The notes beneath the pieces were generated by a model, which was given only the letters and a program-made list of their open reading frames with translations, was not told the DNA's origin and did no database searches. From Pseudomonas graminis (GTDB taxonomy: Bacteria; Pseudomonadota; Gammaproteobacteria; Pseudomonadales; Pseudomonadaceae), in contig NZ_MTSB01000004.1 in NCBI RefSeq assembly GCF_002093745.1, forward strand, positions 340,405 through 404,404: a stretch of DNA of 64,000 nucleotides, read 5' to 3'. Positions 26,519-33,643 of the stretch are shown one piece after another. The first letter of the stretch is position 1. Every line of letters begins with the position of its first letter. Made by a program: the position numbers and the translations under genes.

Positions 26519-27691
26519 TTATTTATCAGTCAGAAAACGCAGGTACGACGGTGAATCCGCATCGAATTTCTGCACCGTTTCACCGATCTTTCCGCTCTGC
26601 GGATCCCGGCGCACGGTCACGATCTGATTGCTCTTCTGATTGGCAAACAGCATGAACGTGCCGGTCGGATCAAAGGCGAACTCGCGAGGCTCCTTGCCTT
26701 CCAGGGAACGACGCTGAATTTCTTCAAGCTTGCCGCTGGCCTGATCGATCCGGAACACCACGACCTGATTCGCGTCACCACGATTGGTCACGTACAAAAA
26801 CTTGCCGTCCGGTGAAGTGTGCAAGGCACCACCACCGTTTTTCTGCTCCGCGCCTTTGTTCTTCATATCGACCAGTTGGGTCTGCTTGAAGCCGCCGTCA
26901 TGGTAGTCGAACACGGCAACCTGAGCCGTCATTTCCAGCACCAGCCAGGCATGCTTGCCATCACTACTGAACAGCGTATGACGTGGTCCGGAGCCGCCTG
27001 GCAACTGGACGAAAGGCACTTTGGCAGGCTGCAGTGGCTTGGACTGGTTCGCGTCATAGCGATAGACAAACAGCTTGTCAGCGCCCAGATCGGCAGTCAC
27101 GACGTACTTGTCATCCGGGGTCGGCACGGCCAGATGCACATGCGACGACATCTGCCGCTCACTGTTGACCTTGCTTCCAGGCCCCAGCGGCAGCACCTGA
27201 ACGGCTTCGCTCAACGTGCCGTCCTTGCCCACAGGCACCACGGTCAGCGCGCCGCCCGGGTCAGGGTTTACGGCGTAGTTGGCAACGAACAGGTAGCGAC
27301 CGTCGTGGCTCAGGCTGGAGTGTGTCGGTTCTTCACCGCGGCTTTGAACCTGATTGATCGGGGTGATCTGACGGGTCTTCGGGTCGATGGCAAAGCTGCT
27401 GACCTTACCGACCACATCTTTTTGTCCGGGGCCGTTTTCATTGACCGCGAACAGATAACGCTGGTCCGGGGACAACGTCAACCAGGACGGGTTATCGGCT
27501 TTGACCACTTGCAGTGGCTTGGCGTCGATCATCCCGGTTTCGCTGTTGAAGCCGAAGCGGTAGATCCCTTCACTCTTTCCTTGCGTGTAGGAACCCACCA
27601 GCAATTCAGTATCGGGCATGGCTTGGGCCTGCAGGGTAAATGCGCTCATGGCACTGGCAATTGCCAGCCACGGCAGAAATTTATGGGGCAT
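26519..27691 (-). CDS. Lactonase-family seven-bladed beta-propeller (6-phosphogluconolactonase-like), exported
   Basis: 390 residues with a signal peptide (1-24, ending LQAQA) and the YbhE/Pgl propeller pattern: LLVGSYTQGKSEGIYRF, NPSWLTLSPDQRYLFAVNE, PTHSSLSHDGRYLFVANY, HVHLAVPTPDDKYVVTADLG, GGGALHTSPDGKFLYVTNR and PREFAFDPTGTFMLFANQ. Cytoplasmic YbhE hydrolyses 6-phosphogluconolactone. The signal peptide here points to the periplasm, so the substrate is more likely an unphosphorylated sugar lactone. It lies close to the aldonic-acid cluster at 28.4-33.5 kb, which would use such a product; that link is inference. Confidence 0.9.
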   Translation of the reverse strand: MPHKFLPWLAIASAMSAFTLQAQAMPDTELLVGSYTQGKSEGIYRFGFNSETGMIDAKPLQVVKADNPSWLTLSPDQRYLFAVNENGPGQKDVVGKVSSFAIDPKTRQITPINQVQSRGEEPTHSSLSHDGRYLFVANYAVNPDPGGALTVVPVGKDGTLSEAVQVLPLGPGSKVNSERQMSSHVHLAVPTPDDKYVVTADLGADKLFVYRYDANQSKPLQPAKVPFVQLPGGSGPRHTLFSSDGKHAWLVLEMTAQVAVFDYHDGGFKQTQLVDMKNKGAEQKNGGGALHTSPDGKFLYVTNRGDANQVVVFRIDQASGKLEEIQRRSLEGKEPREFAFDPTGTFMLFANQKSNQIVTVRRDPQSGKIGETVQKFDADSPSYLRFLTDK

Positions 27692-27771
27692 GGGGGCATC
27701 CCTTTTTGTCGAAGTTATTGATGCCTGTTACGGCACTGTCGGGGTCTATGACAGCGCCAGCCCGCATTTAC

Positions 27772-28056
27772 TCAATCCTGCGCGGAATCATCTTCATCTG
27801 ACGGGGTAAACGCATCCAGGCAGATGATCCGGTGATCGGCGTTGCCGTCATTGATCACCCAGCTTTGCAGGGATTGATCGAAGGTCGCGGCGTCGACTTG
27901 CGCCTTGGTGAAGCGCCATACCTTGCGCTCGCGGCCGTCCATGCATTCGACGTTCAGTTCGTCGCCCAGAGAAAAATCCCAGGCGTGCAGACCGTCGATT
28001 TCCAGCATGGTGGTGGCTTCGAGGGCGGCAAGCAGTGTGGTGGGCGTGGTGGTCAT
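27772..28056 (-). CDS. Small conserved hypothetical protein
   Basis: 94 residues, MTTTPTTLLAALEATTMLE at the N-terminus and an acidic C-terminus ending SDEDDSAQD. A compact mixed fold is suggested by DGLHAWDFSLGDELNVE and CMDGRERKVWRFTKAQVD. No signal peptide, helices or cofactor motif. Similar small proteins occur in Pseudomonas as domains of unknown function; I do not recognise a role. Stands alone, 80 bp upstream of the lactonase gene. Confidence 0.75.
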   Translation of the reverse strand: MTTTPTTLLAALEATTMLEIDGLHAWDFSLGDELNVECMDGRERKVWRFTKAQVDAATFDQSLQSWVINDGNADHRIICLDAFTPSDEDDSAQD

Positions 28057-28142
28057 GAGTGTTATCCGGCCTGCAAAAGCACGAATGATAGGGCAAAAAG
28101 CAGGAGGAGATACACCGATGATCTGCGCATCACATCGTCAAG

Positions 28143-28324
28143 AGCGGACGCAGAGCGTCCAGAACTGCATGCCCACGCTGGAGCGCGGGTACGATAAGCG
28201 TTCTTCCGGCCGCCTATCGCTCCTCACGCTCCAGCGTGGGAATGCCTTGCGTGACGCTCCGCGTCACAAATCTAAACCGTGTTGCATGCTTAAAAGCAGA
28301 CGCAGACCGTCCAGAATTCCATGC
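28143..28324. repeat. Composite hairpin repeat element, copy 2, with a degenerate direct duplication
   Basis: Hairpins GGACGC-aga-GCGTCC (28146-28160), a 19-bp imperfect inverted pair around CCCACGCTGGAGCG (28167-28185 with 28227-28245) and GTGACGC-tcc-GCGTCAC (28251-28267). The first 30 bp (28143-28172) recur as a diverged direct copy at 28295-28324. It shares its modules with copy 1 at 25902-26013. This fills most of the 303-bp gap before the AraD1 gene; no ORF here is convincing. Confidence 0.7.
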
Positions 28325-28359
28325 AAACGCAGAGAGGCATGATCACTGCGCGCGGCTCT

Positions 28360-29352
28360 TTAGAGTTTTCCAATTCCGCCCGGCTGAAACACCGGTTCGC
28401 TCGGGGCCAGGCCGTTGATCAGCGGCTGGCCGAACTCGGCCTGGCTGACTTCGAAACGATCCCCCGGCTGCGTGCGTACGCCATCGGCGAACGACAGGGT
28501 CGCGGTGCCGAAGAAATGCACATGCACATCGCCCGGCCGGAGGAACTGGGCGTATTTGAAGTGATGGTACTCAAGGTTTTCCAGGCTGTGGCACATGTTC
28601 GCCTCGCCGCTGAGGAATTCCTTTTCCCAGAGTATTTCGCCATCACGCCAGATCCGGCTGGTGCCGGTCAGGCTTTGCGGCAGCTCGCCGACGCGCAGTT
28701 CCGGTCCGAACGAGCAGGCGCGAAGTTTCGAGTGCGCCAGGTACAGATAATTGCGACGCTCCATGACATGGTCGGAATACTCGTTCCCAATGGCAAATCC
28801 CAGGCGATACGGCTTGCGATCATGGCCGATCACATAGAGGCCGCTCAGCTCCGGCTCTTCCCCACCGTCTTCGGCAAAGGGCGGCAATGAAAACGAATGC
28901 CCCGGGCGCACGACAATGCTGCCGTCACCTTTATAGAACCATTCCGGCTGAACGCCCGCCTGCCCCGCCGCCGGCTTGCCGCCTTCGACGCCCCATTTGA
29001 AGATGCGCATGGTGTCGGTCATCGACGCTTCGTCGCCGGACTGCTGGTGCATCTTGTCGCGTGCCGACGCGCTGCCCAGATGTGTCAGCCCGGTGCCGCT
29101 GACCAGCAGGTGCGCCGGATCGGGATGGTCGAGCGGTGGCAGAACCCGCAGGTCCTTGAGCAGTTGCTGGTAGTCATGAGTGTCGCCAAGCCCATGCTGC
29201 TCGACCTGCCGAGCCAGATCAGACCCCGCCTCGATAGCTGCCAACGCCAGTTCGCGAACGCTTTCGGCGCCAACGACTTCACGCACCTGTTCGCCCTCAA
29301 CCCGCCCGACACGGCGCTGACCGTTGCTCAATTCAAACTGCACTAAACGCAT
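28360..29352 (-). CDS. AraD1/GguC-family protein (fumarylacetoacetate-hydrolase superfamily)
   Basis: 330 residues. Starts MRLVQFELSNGQRRVGRVEG, the N-terminal strand pair of FAH-fold enzymes. The metal and substrate region reads LVSGTGLTHLGSASARDKMH, and the C-terminal FAH core contains PEWFYKGDGSIVVRPGHS and VGFAIGNEYSDH-type sequence (seen as LGFAIGNEYSDHVMERR). This is the AraD1 group, found in sugar-acid operons and expected to act on 2-keto-3-deoxy-aldonates or their products. It is followed upstream by an MFS permease 51 bp away on the same strand, and a matching dehydratase is divergently encoded. Exact reaction not known to me. Confidence 0.88.
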   Translation of the reverse strand: MRLVQFELSNGQRRVGRVEGEQVREVVGAESVRELALAAIEAGSDLARQVEQHGLGDTHDYQQLLKDLRVLPPLDHPDPAHLLVSGTGLTHLGSASARDKMHQQSGDEASMTDTMRIFKWGVEGGKPAAGQAGVQPEWFYKGDGSIVVRPGHSFSLPPFAEDGGEEPELSGLYVIGHDRKPYRLGFAIGNEYSDHVMERRNYLYLAHSKLRACSFGPELRVGELPQSLTGTSRIWRDGEILWEKEFLSGEANMCHSLENLEYHHFKYAQFLRPGDVHVHFFGTATLSFADGVRTQPGDRFEVSQAEFGQPLINGLAPSEPVFQPGGIGKL

Positions 29353-29403
29353 GAAATGCTCCTTCCAGAGTAATGACTTCCAGCAGAGCGGGAAGCTGAA
29401 AAC

Positions 29404-30717
29404 CTATTGCGCTTTGGCACTCGCCGCGAAATCGGCGGCCGGCAGCACATGTTTGCGTTCCAGAACGTGGTAGACGATGCCGGTCAACACCAGCCCGAAC
29501 ACCATCACGCCCGACAGGAAATACAGGCCCGACGCCAGGCTGCCGGTCATTTCCTTCAAGGCACCGATCACGAAAGGCCCGATATAACCGCCCAGATTGC
29601 CGACCGAATTGATCAGCGCAATCCCGGCTGCCGCACTGGCACCGGCGAAAAACCGCCCCGGTAACGTCCAGAACACGGCCGTGCAGGAAAACAACGCAAA
29701 GGCCACGACGCACAGCGCCGCCAGTTGCGCCACCGGCAGGGTCAGCCAGGCACTGCAGAACAGACCGATTGCGCCCAGCACATAAAGCACCGCGAGGTGT
29801 CCGTAACGATCATTGAGCCGGTCAGAGCTGCGCGGCACGATCAGCAGGCCGATGATGCCGAAAACGTAGGGCACCGACGACACGAAGCCCGTGGTCAGGT
29901 CACTGCCGCCGAACTGCTTGATCAGCGTCGGCAGCCACAGGCCCAGACCGTAGATGCTCAAGGTAACGGGCAGGTAGAACAGCGCCAGAAGCAACACGCG
30001 CTTATCTTTCAGCGCATGCAACGGATTGCCGTGACGGGTCTGGCCGTATGCTTCCAGATCCTTTTTCAGTTCCCCGGTCAGCCAGTCTTTCTCGGCCTGG
30101 TCCATCCACGTGACCTGCTGCGGACCGTCCGGCAACCAGCGAAGCACCGGCCAGGTGAGCAGAATCGCTGGCGTGCCAATGACGATGAACAGCCACTGCC
30201 AGCCATGCAGGCCCAGAACGCCGTCCATGCCCAGCAAGCCGCCGGAGACAGGCCCGGTGATCATCATGGCAATCGGTTGCGAGAGAATGAACAGGCCGAG
30301 GATCTTGCCGCGGTGACGCACCGGAAACCATTGAGTGATGTAGTACAGCACGCCCGGGAAGAAGCCAGCCTCGGCAGCGCCCAGCAGGAAACGCATCACA
30401 TAGAAGCTGTGTGGCCCCTGCACGAAGGCCATGCCGATGGTGATCGCGCCCCAGGTGATCATGATGCGCGCGAACCAGCGACGCGCACCAAAGCGCTCGA
30501 GCATCAGGTTGCTAGGGATCTCCAGCAGAAAATAACCGATGAAGAACAGCCCGGCGCCCAACCCGTAGGCCGCATCGCCAATGCCGATGTCTGCGCCCAT
30601 GTGCAGCTTGGCAAAGCCCACGGCGGAGCGGTCTACATAAGCGATCAGGTACAGCAGGATAAGGAACGGAATCAGTTTGAACGTCATGCGGCGTATAAGC
30701 CGCAGTTCCTGGCTCAT
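29404..30717 (-). CDS. MFS transporter, anion:cation symporter type, likely for aldonic acid
   Basis: 437 residues, twelve predicted membrane helices. N-terminal FKLIPFLILLYLIAYVDRSAVGFAK and the loop GFFPGVLYYITQWFPVRHRGK are typical of the anion:cation symporter family, which imports galactonate, glucarate, tartrate or phthalate. It is placed directly before the AraD1 gene and divergent from the arabonate-type dehydratase, so a pentonate or hexonate is the probable substrate. Expression should share the operator at 30832-30842. Confidence 0.93.
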   Translation of the reverse strand: MSQELRLIRRMTFKLIPFLILLYLIAYVDRSAVGFAKLHMGADIGIGDAAYGLGAGLFFIGYFLLEIPSNLMLERFGARRWFARIMITWGAITIGMAFVQGPHSFYVMRFLLGAAEAGFFPGVLYYITQWFPVRHRGKILGLFILSQPIAMMITGPVSGGLLGMDGVLGLHGWQWLFIVIGTPAILLTWPVLRWLPDGPQQVTWMDQAEKDWLTGELKKDLEAYGQTRHGNPLHALKDKRVLLLALFYLPVTLSIYGLGLWLPTLIKQFGGSDLTTGFVSSVPYVFGIIGLLIVPRSSDRLNDRYGHLAVLYVLGAIGLFCSAWLTLPVAQLAALCVVAFALFSCTAVFWTLPGRFFAGASAAAGIALINSVGNLGGYIGPFVIGALKEMTGSLASGLYFLSGVMVFGLVLTGIVYHVLERKHVLPAADFAASAKAQ

Positions 30718-30831
30718 GTAGGCGGTCTCCCATTGTTTTTGTTATGGAACCTGCGGGGATGACCTCTGTGCCTGGGTGCGGAATGACACCGCACAGGCGC
30801 CAGGATGATCCCTCGTCTACAAACGACTATA

Positions 30832-30842
30832 TAGTAATACTA
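30832..30842. promoter_or_regulatory. FadR-type GntR operator in the divergent promoter
   Basis: TAGTAATACTA matches the FadR-subfamily consensus TNGTNNNACNA at every fixed base. It is the core of a longer perfect palindrome ATAGTAATACTAT (30831-30843). It lies in the 214 bp between the MFS gene (-) and the dehydratase (+), next to an AT-rich stretch, so one dimer could repress both directions. The gntR gene two genes away encodes the fitting protein class. Confidence 0.75.
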
Positions 30843-30931
30843 TTTAAACTGACAACTCTTCCAATGAGCGTTTTTTAGGCTTACCTTAGCCAGCAGTATC
30901 GCCATTAAGTCTTACAATAAGAGAGCCGATC

Positions 30932-32674
30932 ATGTCTGACTCCGATAAAAAACCGACCCTCCGTTCTGCCCAGTGGTTTGGCACTGCCGACAAGAATGGC
31001 TTCATGTACCGCAGCTGGATGAAGAATCAGGGCATTGCCGACCATCAGTTTCAAGGCAAGCCGATCATCGGCATCTGCAATACCTGGTCGGAGCTGACCC
31101 CCTGCAACGCACACTTCCGGCAGATCGCCGAACACGTCAAACGTGGCGTAATCGAAGCCGGTGGCTGGCCGGTAGAGTTTCCGGTGTTTTCCAATGGTGA
31201 ATCCAACCTGCGCCCCACTGCGATGTTCACCCGCAACCTGGCCAGCATGGATGTTGAAGAAGCGATTCGCGGCAACCCGATTGATGGCGTGGTGTTGCTG
31301 ACCGGTTGTGACAAGACCACCCCTGCGCTGTTGATGGGCGCTGCCAGCTGCGACATCCCCGCCATCGTCGTGACCGGCGGGCCGATGCTCAACGGCAAGC
31401 ATGAAGGCAAGGACATCGGCGCTGGCACCATCGTCTGGCAGATGCATGAATCCTACAAAGCCGGGACCATCAGCCTGGACGAATTTCTTTCCGCCGAAGC
31501 CGGCATGTCGCGCTCGGCAGGCACCTGCAACACGATGGGCACCGCATCGACCATGGCCTGTATGGCCGAAGCCCTCGGCACCTCGTTACCGCACAACGCC
31601 GCCATTCCTGCGGTGGATTCGCGACGGTATGTGCTGGCACACATGTCCGGCATGCGCGCCGTCGACATGGTCCGCGAAGACCTGCGCCTGTCGAAGATTC
31701 TCACCAAAGCGGCGTTTGAAAACGCTATCCGGGTCAATGCAGCCATCGGCGGTTCGACCAACGCGGTTATCCACCTGAAAGCCATTGCCGGACGCATCGG
31801 CGTCGATCTGGACCTGGACGACTGGACCCGCATGGGCCGTGGCATGCCGACCATCGTCGACCTGCAACCTTCCGGGCGCTTCCTGATGGAGGAGTTTTAC
31901 TACGCCGGTGGCCTGCCTGCCGTGCTGCGACGCATGAACGAGGCCAAGTTGCTGCCCAACCCGGATGCGCTGACCGTCAATGGCAAAAGCATCGGCGAGA
32001 ACACCTGCAATTCACCGATCTACGGTGAAGATCAGGTCATTCGTGCCCTGGACAACCCGATCCGTGCCGACGGCGGTATCTGCGTGCTGCGCGGCAACCT
32101 CGCTCCGCTCGGCGCAGTGCTCAAGCCATCCGCTGCCACACCGGCATTGATGCAGCATCGTGGCCGGGCAGTGGTATTCGAAAACTTCGAGATGTACAAG
32201 TCACGCATCAACGATCCGGATCTGGACATCGACGCCAGCTCGGTGATGGTCCTCAAGAACTGCGGCCCCAAGGGTTACCCAGGCATGGCCGAAGTCGGCA
32301 ACATGGGCCTGCCGGCCAAACTGCTTGCTCAGGGTGTCACTGACATGGTGCGCATATCCGACGCACGCATGAGCGGCACGGCGTACGGCACGGTGGTGTT
32401 GCACGTCGCACCGGAAGCCGCAGCCGGTGGACCGCTGGCCGTGGTCAAGGAAGGCGACTGGATCGAGCTCGACTGCGCCAGCGGGCGCTTGCATCTGGAC
32501 ATCCCGGAAGCTGAACTGGCCGCACGCCTGGCCGACTGGCAAGCGCCGCCACAATTGCTGCTGGGTGGCTACCGTCAGTTGTACGTCGACAAAGTGATGC
32601 AGGCCGATCAAGGCTGCGACTTCGACTTCCTGGTCGGTTGCCGGGGTTCCGAAGTGCCTCGTCACTCGCACTAG
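30932..32674 (+). CDS. IlvD/Edd-family aldonate dehydratase, L-arabonate dehydratase type
   Basis: 580 residues. Three cysteines in the family positions C58 (ELTPCNAH), C126 (LTGCDKTTP) and C199 (AGTCNTMGTAS) correspond to the [2Fe-2S] ligands known for L-arabonate dehydratase of Rhizobium leguminosarum (one residue offset), and the length is almost identical. It removes water from an aldonate to give 2-keto-3-deoxy-aldonate. The C-terminus retains RMSGTAYGTVVLHVAPEAA. GAGAG precedes the ATG. L-arabonate, D-fuconate or D-galactonate are all possible substrates; sequence alone cannot decide. Confidence 0.93.
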   Translation: MSDSDKKPTLRSAQWFGTADKNGFMYRSWMKNQGIADHQFQGKPIIGICNTWSELTPCNAHFRQIAEHVKRGVIEAGGWPVEFPVFSNGESNLRPTAMFTRNLASMDVEEAIRGNPIDGVVLLTGCDKTTPALLMGAASCDIPAIVVTGGPMLNGKHEGKDIGAGTIVWQMHESYKAGTISLDEFLSAEAGMSRSAGTCNTMGTASTMACMAEALGTSLPHNAAIPAVDSRRYVLAHMSGMRAVDMVREDLRLSKILTKAAFENAIRVNAAIGGSTNAVIHLKAIAGRIGVDLDLDDWTRMGRGMPTIVDLQPSGRFLMEEFYYAGGLPAVLRRMNEAKLLPNPDALTVNGKSIGENTCNSPIYGEDQVIRALDNPIRADGGICVLRGNLAPLGAVLKPSAATPALMQHRGRAVVFENFEMYKSRINDPDLDIDASSVMVLKNCGPKGYPGMAEVGNMGLPAKLLAQGVTDMVRISDARMSGTAYGTVVLHVAPEAAAGGPLAVVKEGDWIELDCASGRLHLDIPEAELAARLADWQAPPQLLLGGYRQLYVDKVMQADQGCDFDFLVGCRGSEVPRHSH

Positions 32675-32683
32675 TAAAAGAAG

Positions 32684-32711
32684 CGGCGGTCCCCTGTTCT
32701 GGTGACCGCCG
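32684..32711 (+). terminator. Hairpin between dehydratase and gntR
   Basis: CGGCGGTC (32684-32691) and GACCGCCG (32704-32711) form an 8-bp GC-rich stem with a 12-nt loop, 10 bp after the dehydratase stop. There is no T run, so it may be a weak terminator or an mRNA-end stabiliser giving lower gntR expression. Confidence 0.55.
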
Positions 32712-32770
32712 TAGTCATTGTGCGATGGTATGATGCCCAGCAATCACCGCCAGGACCGACTCGCGTTCCC

Positions 32771-33484
32771 ATGGATTATCGAAAGCCTTCCGACCGAAAA
32801 AGCATGCACGCCCGCATCGTCCAGGAGCTGGGCATGCAGATCGTATCCGGCCGTTTCAAGCCTGACGAAAAGCTCCCTGCCGAAGCGCTGCTCTGTGAAG
32901 AATACGCCGTCAGCCGTCCGGTGCTGCGTGAGGCCACGCGAGTGCTGGTGGCCAAGGGACTGGTCTACTCGCGGCCACGCGTGGGCACGGTGGTGAAGGC
33001 CCGTCGCGAATGGCATTTGCTGGACCCGGATGTGCTGCATTGGGTGATGCAAAGTTCGCCGCAAAATGAATTCTTCAACCTGCTGACCAGCGTGCGCGCG
33101 GTGATCGAACCGGCGGTGGCTGCCCTGGCCGCGCAACATGCCACGGACGCAGAAATAGAGTCGATCCACGAAGCGTACCTGCGCATGGAAGCGGCGCCGA
33201 CGCCGGAAGACCTGCTGCAACCGGACCTCGACTTCCACAGCCGCATCGCCGACGCCACGCACAACGACCTGCTGGCGCACTTGTGCAACATGCTGTCACT
33301 GGCTTTGCGCGAAGCGCTCAAATACTCCAACAAACGCCCCAACCTGCACGAACTGGCCATGCCACGCCATAAAGCCATCCTCACCGCCATCCAGAACCGC
33401 GACGCCCTCGGCGCACGCCATGCCTCACTGGTGCAGCTGGATGACGCGCGCAATGCGCTGAGCGTGGTGCTGGGTGGAGGTTGA
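32771..33484 (+). CDS. GntR/FadR-family regulator (FCD domain) of the aldonate cluster
   Basis: 237 residues from the ATG at 32771; the longer frame begins inside the hairpin region and is rejected. Winged helix at about 12-75 (ALLCEEYAVSRPVLREATRVL, RPRVGTVVKARR) and a C-terminal FCD ligand domain with metal-site residues in DLDFHSRIADATHNDLL and MPRHKAILTAIQ. FCD regulators sense organic acids, often with a bound metal. It sits after the dehydratase on the same strand, and an operator of its family lies in the divergent promoter, so it is very likely the local repressor. Confidence 0.93.
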   Translation: MDYRKPSDRKSMHARIVQELGMQIVSGRFKPDEKLPAEALLCEEYAVSRPVLREATRVLVAKGLVYSRPRVGTVVKARREWHLLDPDVLHWVMQSSPQNEFFNLLTSVRAVIEPAVAALAAQHATDAEIESIHEAYLRMEAAPTPEDLLQPDLDFHSRIADATHNDLLAHLCNMLSLALREALKYSNKRPNLHELAMPRHKAILTAIQNRDALGARHASLVQLDDARNALSVVLGGG

Positions 33485-33599
33485 TCGGTTCAATTGAATC
33501 GATGACGTCTTGAGCCTGTCTGTTCAATGTTTGCTAACCAGGTATGGCGACTCGTCCAAATCGTCCCTCTCACAAGATATGTGAAACGCATTTCTCGAC

Positions 33600-33626
33600 A
33601 CGCTGCGCCTCAAAAGGACGCAGCGT
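33600..33626 (-). terminator. Possible terminator of the DUF1329/YCF48/MMPL set
   Basis: ACGCTGCG / CGCAGCGT stem with an 11-nt loop, 18 bp after the MMPL stop. No T run on the minus strand, so efficiency is uncertain. Confidence 0.5.
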
Positions 33627-33643
33627 TACAGGCCGCCACAGGC

